A DNA stretch of 64,000 nucleotides from Phalacrocorax aristotelis. Lineage: Eukaryota; Chordata; Aves; Suliformes; Phalacrocoracidae. The stretch covers positions 186,001 to 250,000 of the forward strand of contig NW_027441196.1 in the NCBI RefSeq assembly GCF_949628215.1. The letters run 5' to 3'. The notes beneath the pieces were generated by a model. It was not told the DNA's origin and did no database searches. It saw only the letters and a list, made by a program, of their open reading frames with translations. Made by a program: the position numbers and the translations under genes. Every line of letters starts with the position of its first letter. Position 1 is the first letter of the stretch. Below are positions 35,601 to 46,100 of the stretch, piece after piece.

Positions 35601-38600
35601 CTGTCAGCAACAGCTCCGTGACCCACACAGGACATTGCTGGTGGGGCCAAAAGCCTGCCAGTGCCTCCCGACCCCTCAAACCAAGCAAGCCCAGCACACA
35701 GTTACCCCTGAGATGGAGGGACAACACCTTCAGCTGCCTGCCCATGTTCACTGCTACAATTCTCCCCACGCTCGGCGCCTCAGCCTTCTGACACCTCCCT
35801 CCTTCATGTCCAGGCCCAGGTCCTCACAATGGCTCGAGACGCCGTCCCATCCACCTACCTTCACAGCTCTTTTGCCTGCAAGATGCTTGGTCCTGAGCCG
35901 GTGCTGCTCACAGAGCTCCCAGGAGGTGGCCGAGAGGACAACATCACCTGGGTCTGCAAGCTCATGGGCCTCACAAACTTCATGCAGGGCCTGGCCACAG
36001 ATACAGAAGTACCGCCAATCCCTGTCTCCAAAAACCACAAGGCTCATGGGCGCTGCAGAGATCCCTGGGGAGAGAGAGCGGGAGAAGCAAACTGACACGG
36101 AGAACATTTTGAGCTCTGCGCTCCCCAGCATCTCAGCTGTTCAGAACCTAATCTGAAGCCCAGCGGGGAGGCGGCCATTATGGAGGGGGAGGACATCCTC
36201 CGTCCTCCTCGGGGGATACTGACACGGCTCCATGAAACAGGTGTCCAGAAATAGACAAACAAATTTGGCATTGGCAAGGCGTTGAGAGTGCCGGGCATCT
36301 TACCCAGCTGCCTGCCTGCCCCAGAAGCCCAGCAAACCAGCGGGCTTGATCACCACCTGCTGCGTTTACACGCAGGTAGGCTGTAGCTGTCTGCTGGAGA
36401 AAACCTAACAGCCTGCAAAAGCCCTTCTCCCAGCCGTGAGCAAAGCAGTTCCCTTTTGCTCTTTGTGAAAGGCAGGGGAGAATCCAGCAGGGGAAAGGAT
36501 GCAAAGCTGCCCCCGCCTGAAAAAAGGAAAGGGTAACTACCTCCCGCAGACACCCGCGCTAAAGCAGACATGCAAAGACCCTAATACTTGATCTGACACC
36601 CGCTCTGCCTTAGGCTTAAGCTTCCTCTGCGTCTGGAAACGCATGCAAGACCAGCAGTCCTGGTCTCCCGTCCCTGCTCCGACTACCGCTGGCCCCTTGA
36701 ATGCTCACAGGAGATGCTTTCCTTTGGCACTGGCCCCAGCAGGGATCCCCGCATTCCCTGCCCGGGAGAAGCACCCTGTGGCGCGTGAGAGTGCCACGCA
36801 TCTGCGCCTGGCACAGCGCCCGTACCTATCTTCAGTCGGACCTTCTGACCCACGGGCGTGTCACGACTCCCATACTTCTTCTGGATCTGCCGGCTACATT
36901 GCAGCACCAGGCTGATGGTCTTAGCCAGCTCCCGGTGCGATGTTCTCCACAGCACCAGCACAGCATCCCCTGGGGAAAGCGAGGGAAAGTGAAGGCTCTG
37001 CCGAGACCTGCCTCTCCCCACACTCCACTCGGTGGCATAAGCGGGCCGACGTGCTGAGGAAGATGGGCTCGTGGCAGGGCGTTGCCCGGGAGGACCACAC
37101 CCTGGGCACCGGGACACCTCTCCTCTCCCGGGCCAGCCACAGCAGCAGCCAGACGGCAGCAGCAGCACCCCCTGCCCCGAGCGCTCCTCTGCAGCTGCAG
37201 CACGTCAGGGACTCCTCCTCCCCTCGCAGCCCGGCAGCCCAAGCTCTGCCATCACCAGGGCCTCCCTGCCCCTCACCAGCACCCCGACACACACCTTTGG
37301 CTCTGCTTTATAGCTTTATATATGTGCTTTATATGTGCGTGCTTCCTTGCCCCCGCCCACAGCACAGGGCCCCGCAAGAGGGGACCGAGTGAGGGGAGCC
37401 ACAGCCCTTGGCCAAAGCCAAACCGCAGGCAGCCCCGGGGGGAAAGAAAGAGGAGCCTGGAGAAAGGGCACTGCGGGGGGCGTGCGTGCATGGCCAGAAA
37501 GCTGGCTCAAGGTGCTGCACAGAGCCTCTTGCGAAGGAGAGCATGGCAAACGGCCGCCACAACAGCTAAATGCTGCAGACCCGTACACGTGGGCATCGTT
37601 GTCCAAAGTACATACCGGCAAACTTCAAGATGTCTCCACCAAAAGTCAGCACCTCTGTGGACAGAGGGAAGGAAAGGAGGAGTCATGTGGCCACCTTCTT
37701 GCAGAAGGCACAGAGCAAGCCCCTCTGCCGGGACAGGAGCACCTGGGCGCGGGCGCCCCGTGGGGCACAGCTCAGGAAAGCACCACTCCGGCCTGCCTCC
37801 CCGCCTCACAGTGGCCACAGCCCTGGTACCCGCGCAGCACGCAGGGAGGCAGGGCCTCGGGACGCCTCCAAAGCTGGGAAGGCTGGAGGCCAGAAGGAGC
37901 CTCTGCGGTCCACCTGGTCCAACCCCGCTGCTCAAGCAGGGCTGCACAGAGCCAGCTGCCCAGGACAGCGGCTAGATCGCTTCTGAATAGCTCTGAGCAG
38001 GGAGACTCCACAGCCTCCCTGGGCAACCTGTGCCAGCGCCCACTCATCCTCACAGTCAAAAAGTGTTTCCTGATGTACAGAGGGAAACCTCCTGTGTTTC
38101 AGGGCGTGCCCGTGGCGTGCCCTCTGGTCCTGACACTGGGCACCACTGGAAAGAGCCTGGCTCTGTCCTCTTTGCACCCTCCCTCAGGTTTTAGACACAT
38201 TCCCAAGATCCCCCCCGAGCCTTCTCTTCTCTAGGCTAAACTGTCCCAGCTCTCTCAGCCCTTCCTTGTAGGAGAGATGCTCCAGAGCCTTCAGCATCTT
38301 TGACCACACTCTTGCTTTTACTCTACAAGTGCTGCCAAAGGGGTGGCCGCAATGTGCTCACAGTCAGCTCAGAAGGGTCAAGATGTCCCCTGCGGAAAGG
38401 GGCTTGTGAGGGTCTCTCACACACCCCCACACGCTCGTGCGCGCACACGGACACGCGCACAAACGCGGACGCCAGTGCCAGCATCCTCCAGTCGCTCGCA
38501 CGCTGGCACTTGCTGGATGCCCTCAGCCTGCTCTGGGCCCTAACACGTCACTGAGCCAGGCGTTCACGCCACAGGCGCAGAGGGGGCTGCTGAGAAAGCA

Positions 38601-39366
38601 GGTGCCTCCTCGGCCACAGCGGGGAGCACAGAGGACCTGAGCTGGTCCTGACCCTCCACAAGACCCTGGCTGCTCTCACTGATCCTCTGGGCCACAGACA
38701 GCCCGGAGCCTTCCAAGGAGGCAGGACCCGGCTGCCCAGCCTGCCTGCCTCCACCCTCCGGCAGCGGCCTCATGACCTGATGCCAGGCAGTCCTGCAGCA
38801 TGGCTCTTACCCTCCAAAATGTCACACAGGTAGCAGTTGAGGGTTTGCACCAGCTCATCAGTGCCCCTCTCTGTGCCGCTCCTCTGTATGAATTTCTCTG
38901 TCAACGTAGTGAAAGCTGCAACAGGAACACCCAGAAATCAGGAAACGCCCTTGTGGGCCAAAGGACCTGCCAGCCAGTTCCACGCTGCCCGGCCTGAGAG
39001 CCTGTAGGTCACACCTTCCCATGCCCCAGCTCAGTGCTGCTGGCAGCAGTGGTTGACCACCCAAGATAAGGCATCCCGCTCTCTTTGGGCATCTCAGCAG
39101 AAGAGTGCAGCAGTGACAAGATGGCCCCTCTGTATGAGGGGCAGGGGCAGGGCTCCAAAGGGCCTGCTGTGTCCCAAAAGGGCTCGCGGCCGTGGTTGCT
39201 CCTCCCTGCTCGCCCCACCTGATATATCCGCAAAGAGCAGCACTCCGTCGATAGGCTGAGAGTAACAGTTGCTCTGAAGGGAGTCCTCAGCAAGGAGACC
39301 GGGGAGGAAAGCTGCTGCTTTCTCCAGGTCTGAGTGGTGGTATTTCCTCTCCCAGGCAGAAGCCAT
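23631..39366 (-). CDS. ADCY10: ADCY10-like soluble adenylyl cyclase, C-terminally short
   Basis: 25 exons with GT-AG splicing: 39366-39219, 38915-38811, 37654-37616, 36969-36826, 36064-35859, 35423-35330, 35006-34918, 34517-34323, 34206-34085, 33451-33375, 33067-32878, 31946-31894, 31320-31167, 30450-30258, 30047-29961, 29646-29363, 28745-28609, 27965-27870, 27223-26969, 26266-25931, 25692-25638, 25219-24997, 24598-24491, 24331-24153, 23826-23631. Total 3,765 bases, 1,254 residues plus TAA. The Met at 39366 aligns with human Met1. The first 176 residues align without a gap, including metal-binding Asp47 (FADIS) and Asp99 (KFAGD). C2 keeps KVNLAARMM; a P-loop (GTMGSGKS) and Walker B-like FVIDNAHFID follow. 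ADCY10 makes cAMP from ATP in cytosol, cilia and sperm, activated by bicarbonate and calcium. Odd: Cys replaces Arg176, and the protein ends roughly 350-400 residues early. The exon 23 acceptor (cacaaag) is weak. Possibly a paralogue rather than the main ADCY10. Confidence 0.88.
28015..28098 (+). mobile_element. CR1 3' end (+) in an ADCY10-like intron
   Basis: cagttggacttgactatctt, aggtgtttttcaacc and gattctataatgattctgtg are the CR1 3' terminus. It lies between the exons at 28609-28745 and 27870-27965. Confidence 0.85.
37900..38312 (-). mobile_element. CR1 LINE 3' region (-) in an ADCY10-like intron
   Basis: ccacctggtccaaccccgct, then cctccctgggcaacctgtgc, aaaaagtgtttcctgatgta, ccttctcttctctaggctaa, and tctctcagcccttccttgta are the reversed CR1 end region in the right order. 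It separates the exons at 37616-37654 and 38811-38915, which encode adjacent parts of the C1 domain. Confidence 0.9.
38419..38463. repeat. Alternating purine-pyrimidine (CA/CG) stretch
   Basis: A short intronic run rich in ca and cg steps, such as gtgcgcgcacacggacacgc, of the kind that can adopt Z-DNA. Confidence 0.5.
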
Positions 39367-39369
39367 CAT

Positions 39370-40504
39370 CAGCACCCTGTGGCACACGGGGTACCTCAGG
39401 AGGATGAGGACCTCGCCGCTCAGTGCGAGTTGCACACTGAGCCTGGAGCCTCTGCGCGGGACGACTGACCCTCTGCACCCACAGCGGTGGTCACAATCGC
39501 CTGACAGTGACATCCTCCCTATGTCATCGCCTGCTGAGCCACAGTGACACACGCTGCCTCCCAGGCAGCCAGCGCCACCCCACTTCTCTGAGGACAGTGC
39601 CGAAGGGAGGCGCTTCAGCGACCTGTTGCTGAATTTGCAGCTGCTTCCCCCCTTCCCCAGGACCAGCTGCCTCCGCACGCACAGCTCGTTGCTAGCACTG
39701 GTCCTTTCCCCTGCAGCTACGCAGCCTGTCGCCATCTTCCCAGTAGGCTGGCTCCTTTCTTGCTCCCTTACTCCCTCCTCAAGCCCCGAGGTGTCCCACC
39801 TCGGACACGGGAGCCCTCCAGCTCTCCCTTCCCTCCATCCGCACAGCGCCTGCGACGGACAGCAGCCTGCCTCTGGCAGAGCCAGCAGCTCCTGAGCTGC
39901 CACGTTCCCTGGGCTGGGTGAGAGCTCCAGCACGTGAAGCCAGGCCCCTCACCCCTGACGGCAGCCAGGGTTTCCCAGCGGAAAGGGAGGCCGGGGCATA
40001 CGCGCAGGCGGCCCCACAGCTGCCAGACGGCAGAGGGGAGGCCATCAGAGAGACCGTGGCGGAGCAGCAAGCAAGCCTCCCGCAGCTGCACGACCGCATT
40101 CTCGGCTGTGCCGAGGCGCTGTGCCCAGGTGCCACCACTCTCCCCGGATGATGCCAGAGGAGGGGGGCAAGGGCCATTCACAGCGAGTCAGCAGGAGATG
40201 CTGTGCCTCCTGGGACACTCGGCACCACCCGCGTGTCCTGCCTCCTTAGCTCCTGCCACGAGCTAAGCTACATGCGTGTATATACATATACATAGGCAAT
40301 TGTTTGTGGCACAGCCACAGCCTCCTAGCTGAAGGCACGACTGGCCGCTGAAGGAGATGCCACACATACTGACGCTCCCAGCTGCCAGCAGGGAGGCCAT
40401 TACGTACAACCAGAGGGACCCCAGTCCTGCTTAACGTCTGTGCGAAGAAACAGAAGCTTTTGGACCAAAGGGCGTGGCACGGCTGTGAGCTCAGCATGCC
40501 TGAT
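39370..40504. other. Region upstream of the ADCY10-like start
   Basis: GC-rich DNA that should hold the promoter and 5' UTR of the minus-strand cyclase. The reading frame of exon 1 stays open upstream as far as 39933, but that part has no resemblance to ADCY10. No TATA box or clear motif was recognised. Confidence 0.4.
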
Positions 40505-40736
40505 GTTCCTGCGGTGGCCACGGGAATTCTGTGCTCAGGATGTGCCAGGGCAAAGCTGCATATGCAGAGCTCCTGCAGGTGACTGAAGCCCCTGCCATTC
40601 TGCAGTTCCCTAAGCGAGCTGCAATCCGCCAGCAAACTCCGGCCCATCTCAGTGAGCACACCTGTAGCCGTGCCCACAATTCTGGAGTCTGCCACAAACT
40701 GAGAGGGGCCTCAGCGTGAAGCGCAGGGAACCTCCA
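40505..40736 (+). repeat. 232-bp direct repeat, right end of the ADCY10 module
   Basis: Second copy of the 23192-23423 repeat, 17,313 bp away. Together they bracket the whole ADCY10-like gene. Confidence 0.95.
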
Positions 40737-40756
40737 CACGCCACAGACCTACAGAG

Positions 40757-40860
40757 GAATTCAAATTATTATCACAAGTGGTAATACAGGATCAATCACG
40801 CCTAGACCAACTTTTAGCAGCACAGGATACTGTGCGCTGTATGTACATTATTGAATAACA
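40757..40860 (+). mobile_element. Possible fossil retroviral envelope scrap
   Basis: A short + frame has a pattern reminiscent of the transmembrane-envelope heptad and immunosuppressive-like region of avian endogenous retroviruses (a QVVIQDQSRLDQLLAAQ-like stretch). It is a small broken remnant without recognised LTRs or other genes around it. The resemblance is short and could be chance. Confidence 0.25.
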
Positions 40861-41898
40861 GCTGCTGGATTTTTATGTTTTATAGGGTTTTTATGTATAT
40901 CAAGAGCAGAAGAAATTAAACTGCTAGAAACTAGATAAAGACTCATTTAAAATTTATTACATTGAAGAAGGCAATGTAATCGGAGTGGCTAACCTCTTGG
41001 CTCCCACGCTTAGGCAGAGGACTGTGAACTAAAAGGATCTGGGCTGTTGGATTCACTCTCTTGTGTTGCTTTTTAAGGACAGATGTGTTTTTACAGTGTT
41101 GCAGTACCTTACGAACTCGACTTATGACTTAAATAATGAAAAGCATTGTGTGACCCTGACAGTCAACTGAAAAGGATGGACTGCTTGGAAAATCTCATGC
41201 CCTAACTATTGCACCAGTTCCTCTGGAGGGCATGAAATTGAGGCAGACAGAGGTACATCTGGTTGACGCTGCCCAGCGCTGGCAGTGTCCAGTGAGCCTG
41301 CCCAGCTCCACACCATCACCCACCAGCTGGGACAGCCCACCAGTCTGGGAGGTGGTGCCAGGGCCCATCGGGCCAGGCGCAGCTGGTGCAGCTCCACAGT
41401 GGGGTGCTGCTTCCCCCTGTGTTGCAGCTCCCTCACGGGGTGCAGCTCCCCACCATGGCTGCTCCCTGTCCCCCTGCCTATGGATGCGGACAGCAGGCGC
41501 TGACAGGGACGCTGGTGCCCCACCACCTGATGGGGCTGCGATGAGGGCATAGTCCAGCAGGAGTGCCCATATCCCACGGGCTCCTATGTGCTGCACATCC
41601 CTACTCCACCCGGCCCCCCGCCACACGGGCAGCAGGCAGGCAGCAGCAGGCAACAAGTGGGCAGCAGCAAGCGCAGGGCATCTGAGGACACCAATGTGCC
41701 CACCTTGGTGCTTGAGTGACGCAGCAGCTCTGGGGATGCTGGGGGACAAAGTGCCCTGCACCCGCTGCCCTCCTGCCCACTCCGACTGCTGCTGATCAAG
41801 AAGGCACAGAGCATGGATCCCCGTGACATGCTACCCCACGACAGGCTGATGCACCCTCCCGTCGATTCCCTGCTATCCCTCGGGCCCTTGGGGGGCTC

Positions 41899-42099
41899 AT
41901 GGCTGCACCCACCCTGCTGGAGGAGCAGGAGCAGCCGGTGCCCATCACACCCGAGCAGCGGCCCCAGCGGGAGCGCGTGAAGACGCCGGCCCAGGAGCAG
42001 CAGGAGTGGGCGGCCCTGCAGGTGTCACTGGGCCACCTGCAGGTTTTTGTGCAGAGGGAGATCGACATGCAGATGGCCGACGAGCACAGCTACCCATAA
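41899..42099 (+). CDS. Hypothetical 66-residue ORF, possible end of a retrocopied or lost gene
   Basis: ATG at 41899 opens a Glu/Gln-rich, probably helical peptide (EEQEQPVPITPEQRPQRERV, later QEQQEWAALQVSLGHLQVF) ending HSYP and TAA. An ATTAAA at 42220-42225 follows by 120 bp. The composition looks like the C-terminal coiled region of a larger protein, perhaps one with a Myb/SANT-type DNA-binding head, but I do not recognise it. Upstream DNA (41230-41800) is also GC-rich and rich in gcagct-type words, with frames that do not join to this one. It may be a processed pseudogene tail. It is outside the duplicated segments. Confidence 0.35.
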   Translation: MAAPTLLEEQEQPVPITPEQRPQRERVKTPAQEQQEWAALQVSLGHLQVFVQREIDMQMADEHSYP

Positions 42100-42219
42100 C
42101 CCACCGGCCCAGCACCGGCCCCCATAGCACCCATGCGCAGAGGAGATCCGGAGGCAGAAACCTGCACCCACCTGCTACAGCCCCAGCCTTCCCCCAGATC
42201 CCCATATCTTGCTGAATTC

Positions 42220-42225
42220 ATTAAA
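42220..42225 (+). terminator. Possible poly(A) signal after the 41899 ORF
   Basis: ATTAAA followed by a t/g-rich stretch (gagttgggtgttgcctttgc) 4-24 bp later, a fair match to a polyadenylation site. Confidence 0.35.
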
Positions 42226-42344
42226 AGAGTTGGGTGTTGCCTTTGCAGCACCTCTCTCTGCCTGCCATCATTTGCTCAGCAGGAGGGAGGGCAGGGCGGT
42301 TAATGCAGCCCCTGCCCACCCCACGGGTGCCTGAGCTGGGATCG

Positions 42345-42540
42345 GGATGGCTTACATACATATTTTGTTCTATAAGATAATATTATTTTATCTTGGTAAA
42401 TACTAGGTTGATTAATTTGGAAATAAATATTTTGATATTTAGAAAGAGGAAAATATTTTTATATAATTTGTATTACATATATGTCTATGTACAATATAAC
42501 AGACATACCTATAAATACATACATCTCTATAGGTGCCTAT
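42345..42540. repeat. AT-rich low-complexity stretch
   Basis: About 200 bp of atat-, tata- and aaata-type sequence in the spacer directly before the purine/pyrimidine-rich approach to copy B. No gene is seen in it. Confidence 0.6.
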
Positions 42541-42775
42541 GTATCCCCCCACAGAATACACAGAGGGAAAGGGGAGGGGGTGTCAGGGAGGGACTGGGAT
42601 GCGGGGGAGGGGTGACATGACCCCAGGGGCCCAGGACTCACCGCAGTTCCTGCTCTCTGCACTGCCAGGCACATGGCACAGCTCAGGCACTTCTGTCTCT
42701 GTCTGTCGGTCTGTCCCTCCCTCCCTCTGCTGCAGCCCCACTCACCCGACTGCCTTCCACCTCAGGGAACCCACG

Positions 42776-43154
42776 GGTGCCTCACAGCTCGCACCCCAGG
42801 AGGCCGCCCCGAGGCACAGCTCAGGGAGGCCGGAGCGGGGCCCAGGCCCAGCTGGCTGCTGCCAGGACAGGCCCGGGGGCGGCCTGGGGCTGCGGGACAG
42901 GCCTCGGGCCACGGGCTGGGGCCGGGGCAACATGGCCGCCCGGCAGCCCCTGCCCCAGGGCTCCAGCTCCCAGCATGCCCCGGGGCGCGCCTTCCCGCCG
43001 CCCGACCCTGCGCGGGCACCGCCCCCCCAGCCCGAGCCCGCCGCCCCCCCGCAGGCCCCACGGCCGCCTCCCCGGGGCTGCCCAGGCCCTGCTCCGGGAC
43101 ACCCGCTGGGCGGGGAGGGGGCAGGGGGGAGACAGCAGCAGGCAGACACACAGA
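42776..43154 (+). promoter_or_regulatory. CpG-rich promoter-like block, copy B
   Basis: Copy of the block at 862-1240, differing by one base that I could see (gcccagg for gcacagg). The ATG lies at 42932 and the donor at 43210. Upstream DNA is unrelated to that of copy A: here it is a tct/ctcc-rich stretch ending in cacctcagggaaccc. Any distal regulation of the two copies must therefore differ. Confidence 0.55.
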
Positions 43155-46100
43155 GGGAGCAGGAGAACAGGGCGCAGCTGGGCAGGGAGTGGAGGAAGGA
43201 AAAATCCTGGTAAGGAGCCGGCAGAGGGACAGAGGGACGGAGCGAGAAACAGATGGAGGGCAAGGGGGCAGCGGGGCTCCGGGCGAGGGAGCGGGACAGG
43301 GGGTCAGAGAGACGGTAAAGGCACCAGGAGAGCGCAGGGACAGAGACGTGGCAGAGGGAGCGGGGCAGGGGGACAGAGGGGAGAGGGGCGGAGGGAAAAG
43401 GCAGCGGGGAGAGAGAAAGGGGGAGGCCGGGGCGCAGAGCGGGACACAGGGCGAGGGGAGGGCGGGAAACGACCCCGAGAGACTGAGGCAGAGAGGGCTG
43501 TGGGTCAGGACAAGGAGGCGCAGAAGGGCACAGCAGCCGCGGCCTCCAGGGTGGAGACGCAGGAAGAAGAAAAGCAGACAGGAGCAGGACGGAGGCCCCG
43601 AGAGCAGCAGGGCCAGCTGAGTGGGGAATACAGGCGGGAGAGAGGGCACAGGCTGCAGGACACAGGGGAAAACAGCAGCCAGGAGGGAGGACACGGCAAC
43701 AGAGAAAGGAGAAGGCCAGGGAGCGGGAGAGAGGTGTAGGGAAAGGAAAACAGAGTAACAGGCTACAGGACAGACAGGGCGGAGTTAGACAATACAGGCT
43801 GGGAGTCAGAGAGAAAGAAAGAGAAAGAGAAAGAAAGAAGGAAGGAAGGAAGGAAAAGACAGAAATAACCAGTGATGGGCTAAAGATAGAGAGGGAGGAA
43901 CTGAAAAATGGGGTCAGGGAGCCAGACAGAGAGCGATGGGGAGAGAGCAAAAATAGCAACTCTGGGCAGCTGCCCCATTTCTCGATCACTGGCCAGGAAC
44001 TGCATTACCGGGAGCCTTCAAGAAATGTGCTGCCTGTAAAAGCCCTGCCCTGGGCCCAATCCTGCGTCCTAATATTGGTGACCAGCATCGCCTTGCAGAG
44101 TGGCCAGGACTGGTTTTTTTGTTTGTTTCCTTGTTGGTTTTGCTTTTATTTTTTTTTAAAAAAGTACTATTTTAGCTCTAAATAGAACCTGCAAGGAAAA
44201 AGGAACCAGGCGTACCAGGTCAGACACGTTTAAAGGCTGACCCCATTCAACAGCCGCACAAACCATCAATCATTCCTGCTGCAACACTCCACTGCCTGCC
44301 TGCAGATACAGGCAGCCGCCCTGTTTCTAGCACAGTCCCTAGGAGCAGCACCATGGTGCAGCTCTACAGCCATACTGCCTGCAAAATGTTAAGCACAGCT
44401 TAATTCTGGAGAGTCTCCCCTCTTTTTAGGCCTGCTGGTTAAAGACTCCTCCATCGAGAGGTGGCTCAGGACCACACCAGGGGCCAGCAGCGCTGCTCTC
44501 TGCATCCCATGGCAGCGATGGGCAGGGAGAGAGGTTGTCAGATCCCGGGGTGAGGAACAAGTGCAGGGTGTCAGGGTCACCCTGCCTGGATTTTCCCAGC
44601 AAAGCCCCAGCTGGTGCCGGCCCCGTGCTGCAGTCCCAGGGCCGAGGCTCAGGGAGCCGGGCATTTCTGGGGGCGCTGCACTCTGCTGGGCCCCACTGCC
44701 AGCTGCCGGCTGCCCTGGGCTTCCCTCCCCATTGTCTCCAGCTCTGCTTTCTGACCACAGAATGCCTTGCCTGCTTCCCACAGCCGTCCTGACCCATGTC
44801 TGCAGCTTGTACATGGGGTCCATGTCACACAGCTGACTTGGGGGTGGTGGGTCTCTCTCGTGGCATTCCAGGATTGGGGACAAAACAAACCAAATTGCTC
44901 CTTTCAATCTTTGTCCCCAGGGACACCCAGTGGAGACCTACCGTGCGCAGGACAGCGTCCTTCAGGGATGTGACAGCCGATTGCAGAGCAGCGCTGAGAC
45001 CCACCTGACGGCAAAGGCGCCTGGTGACCTGCTCTTCCTGGGCCCACCAAAGCAGCCTTCCTCCAGCCCTGGTTTTGGTGAGATCTGGAGGAGCACAGAG
45101 ATGTTTCTCCGGCATCCAGGCCTGAAGAGGTTTTCCCAGTGTGTCTGTGAGAGATCCTGCTCCCAGGAAGCACCTCCCCATAGAGCAAAGGCCATACCCA
45201 GCCACCCGTGCTCGGTACGGCTGCCCCAAGGGGCCTCGCAGGGAGGACGGGTTCATCTGCCCTGTGGCTCTGGCACAGAAATGATGAGCCGTAGCCCCGT
45301 GGTCATGGCTGGCCGGTTCCAAGGCTCCAAGTGCCCTTTCACCGGGAGTGTTGAACCCCGGCACTTTTTCAGGGTGGCCCTGGCCCTGGAGAAGCAGCGA
45401 AGGAGCAGATGGCAGGCTGCCTTGCCCTTCCTGCGCAGTAGTCTGCCGGCCCTGGTGTTACGCTCTTGTCTCTTTCAAGGTTAGTTCGGGTTGCCACAGA
45501 GTACCTGGGAGCTCCACTATTGTAAGCATCCAATCCTAATCTGGGAACAGAGCAGGGCCTGGAATCTGTAAGAGGGTCAGGGGAGTTGGTGGGGAAAAAC
45601 GGCAGGTATTGGTTCTTCCCAGTTCCCCCTGAGGGCTGCAGCAGTTCAGCGAGCTGGAGAAGGCAGCAGCCTGAGAAGAATTGAGCCCTTTGAGCAATGG
45701 CACATTCTGTTCCCCTCCAAAGGGGAAGATTTCAACCCTTCATTTCAATAGTTCAGCCTTGCAGCAGCTGTGATCTCCTAGAGGACATCCCATGGGGCTG
45801 TTCCCATCAGTCCTCGCCGCTCTTCGCTCTGCAGATTTTCCAAGGGGCAGTCCCTGGGAGCGATGGGAGTTCAAATGTACAGCAGCAGAGCACCAGGGAC
45901 TTGTGGGTCTTCCCAAAGGCTTGCAGTTAAAGGGTTTTTAAATTCTGCAGGAATGTAAAGGATTTGTAAATGCTGCTGCCCTCCTATTTCAAGTTGGTGG
46001 CGGCAGGGGCATTGCGGCGTTCTTTCCCACCTTCTTCCTTTCAGGTGCCAGAAGTCCTGCACATCCTCCACAGCTGCATGCAGACCATGCGACAGAGCAC

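Noticed and set aside
23631-39366. Calling the cyclase a pseudogene because it is short
   Set aside because: All 25 exons are in phase with canonical GT-AG junctions and key catalytic motifs are kept; a short C-terminus alone does not show loss of function.
39367-39933. N-terminal extension of the ADCY10-like frame upstream of 39366
   Set aside because: The frame is open but shows no resemblance to the family, while the Met at 39366 aligns exactly with human Met1 (45 residues before the conserved VDIS/ADIS motif in both).
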